The position numbers were made by a program, and so were the translations under genes. A stretch of 13,184 nt of DNA from Candidatus Saccharibacteria bacterium UBA6575. Lineage in GTDB: Bacteria > Patescibacteriota > Saccharimonadia > Saccharimonadales > Saccharimonadaceae. Within the stretch, counting starts at the first letter, position 1. Each line of letters begins with the position of its first letter. Location of the stretch: contig DJJF01000003.1 of NCBI GenBank assembly GCA_002434005.1, forward strand, positions 3,756 through 16,939, written 5' to 3'. Below the pieces are notes generated by a model, which saw nothing but the letters and a program-made list of their open reading frames with translations, was not told the origin of the DNA and ran no database searches. Positions 12,504 through 13,184 of the stretch are shown piece by piece.

Positions 12504-13184
12504 TGCCAGACATCTCGTATTACCTGAGTCGCTCAGCGCGGCAGAACGTAGAAGAAGCTCTGGCTCTCGCTAAGGCGCATGAGCAACATCACCCATTCCT
12601 AGCTTTAACCGAAGCACGCGCGCTCGAACGAGCCGATTTAGTAGATAGCAAAAAAGTGACCGGCAGATTAGCCGGCGTACCGTTTGCGGTAAAGGACAAC
12701 TATCTCACATTCGGTGCTCCGACGACTGCCGCAAGCCATATTTTAGAGAACTTTGAGGCACCGCTTCAGGCAACAGTAGTTGAACGGCTAGAAGCCGAAG
12801 GCGCAATTTGTATCGGTAAGACAAACTTAGACTCATTTGCACACGGGAGCAGTACAGAAAATTCTGCGTTCGGTCCTACCAAAAACGCGATCGATGACAC
12901 GCGGGTTGCTGGTGGCAGTAGTGGCGGGTCGGCAGTTGCAGTCGCCCTTGGGATTGTTCCTTTCGCACTCGGTACGGACACGGGCGGATCTATTCGCCAG
13001 CCAGCGAGTTTCAATGGAGTTGTAGGTGTGAAGCCTACGTACGGCATGACGAGTCGATTTGGTGTCGTCGCTATGGCCAGTAGCACAGATGTAATGGGAT
13101 GTTTTGCAACCAATGTCAGCGACGCCGAGCTGGTAACCTCGATCATGGCTGGGAGCGACGCTAAAGACGCAACCACAGTACCAG
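12503..13184 (+). CDS. gatA: Amidotransferase subunit A, 5' part (runs off the window)
   Basis: Amidase-signature glutaminase subunit that releases ammonia from glutamine for GatB. 227 codons are visible and the 3' end lies beyond 13184. The Ser-cisSer-Lys triad is present: Lys64 in AVKDN, Ser139 in GGSSGGSA (137-144) and nucleophile Ser163 in DTGGSIRQ (159-166). TNLDSFAHGSSTENSAFG (107-124) and VVGVKPTYG (173-181) are further family blocks. Aligned from memory with S. aureus GatA (Lys79, Ser154, Ser178), the N-terminus is about 15 residues shorter. QPASFNG has Asn where most GatA have Cys. The ATG at 12503 overlaps the gatC stop. A gatB gene is not visible and may lie further downstream. Confidence 0.96.
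   Translation, partial: MPDISYYLSRSARQNVEEALALAKAHEQHHPFLALTEARALERADLVDSKKVTGRLAGVPFAVKDNYLTFGAPTTAASHILENFEAPLQATVVERLEAEGAICIGKTNLDSFAHGSSTENSAFGPTKNAIDDTRVAGGSSGGSAVAVALGIVPFALGTDTGGSIRQPASFNGVVGVKPTYGMTSRFGVVAMASSTDVMGCFATNVSDAELVTSIMAGSDAKDATTVP

Noticed and set aside
12766..13176. 136-codon open frame on the minus strand opposite gatA
   Set aside because: The plus strand encodes the GatA catalytic core here, so the antisense frame is a shadow with biased composition.
1..13184. Mobile elements, CRISPR arrays, defence or toxin-antitoxin genes, and tRNA or rRNA
   Set aside because: No direct-repeat array, transposase or integrase motif, tRNA-like cloverleaf or rRNA segment was recognised. 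The content is mostly core metabolism, repair and translation.

Overview
The window most likely comes from a member of the candidate phyla radiation (Patescibacteria), with Candidatus Saccharibacteria (TM7) the best guess. Four observations support this. Transketolase is split into separate N- and C-terminal genes. Most transcription units appear to start as leaderless or nearly leaderless mRNAs, with a -10 box 6 to 9 nt before the ATG. Intergenic gaps are very short. A small multi-pass membrane protein has a C-terminal Cys/GxHCF-type domain that I associate with this group. UAG, UAA and UGA all behave as stops, which argues against the UGA-recoding lineages (Absconditabacteria, Gracilibacteria). 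The placement is inferred from gene content and promoter style, not from a marker phylogeny.

Layout. gapA (95-1111, +) is followed by two hairpins and a small unknown minus-strand gene (1177-1491) with its own strong promoter and a structured leader. A plus-strand sugar-phosphate block follows: rpiB and rpe (TAATG overlap), then transketolase N and C (8-nt overlap) and class II fructose-bisphosphate aldolase (0-nt gap). A second unknown minus-strand gene (5520-5906) meets the aldolase gene tail to tail and is divergent from a pair of PfkB-family sugar kinases (5964-6935 and 6939-8444). The second kinase carries an extra N-terminal domain of about 160 residues. A LOG-family nucleotide hydrolase (8453-9139, -) is divergent from uvrB (9217-11193, +). 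A five-TM membrane protein (11235-12158) follows, then gatC and the 5' part of gatA, which runs off the right edge.

How the genes work together. RpiB, Rpe and split transketolase interconvert pentose, hexose and triose phosphates. Aldolase and GAPDH carry triose phosphates through lower glycolysis. The PfkB kinases sit where a phosphofructokinase or a sedoheptulose-phosphate kinase would be useful, and no pfkA-type gene is present here. UvrB serves excision repair. GatC and GatA belong to the tRNA-dependent amidotransferase that makes Gln-tRNA and/or Asn-tRNA. No insertion sequence, CRISPR array, phage gene, tRNA or rRNA was seen. The least explained parts are the structured leader and overlapping mini-ORF before the minus gene at 1177-1491, the domain fused to the second kinase, and the divergent active site of RpiB. 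No intergenic stretch reaches 300 nt.
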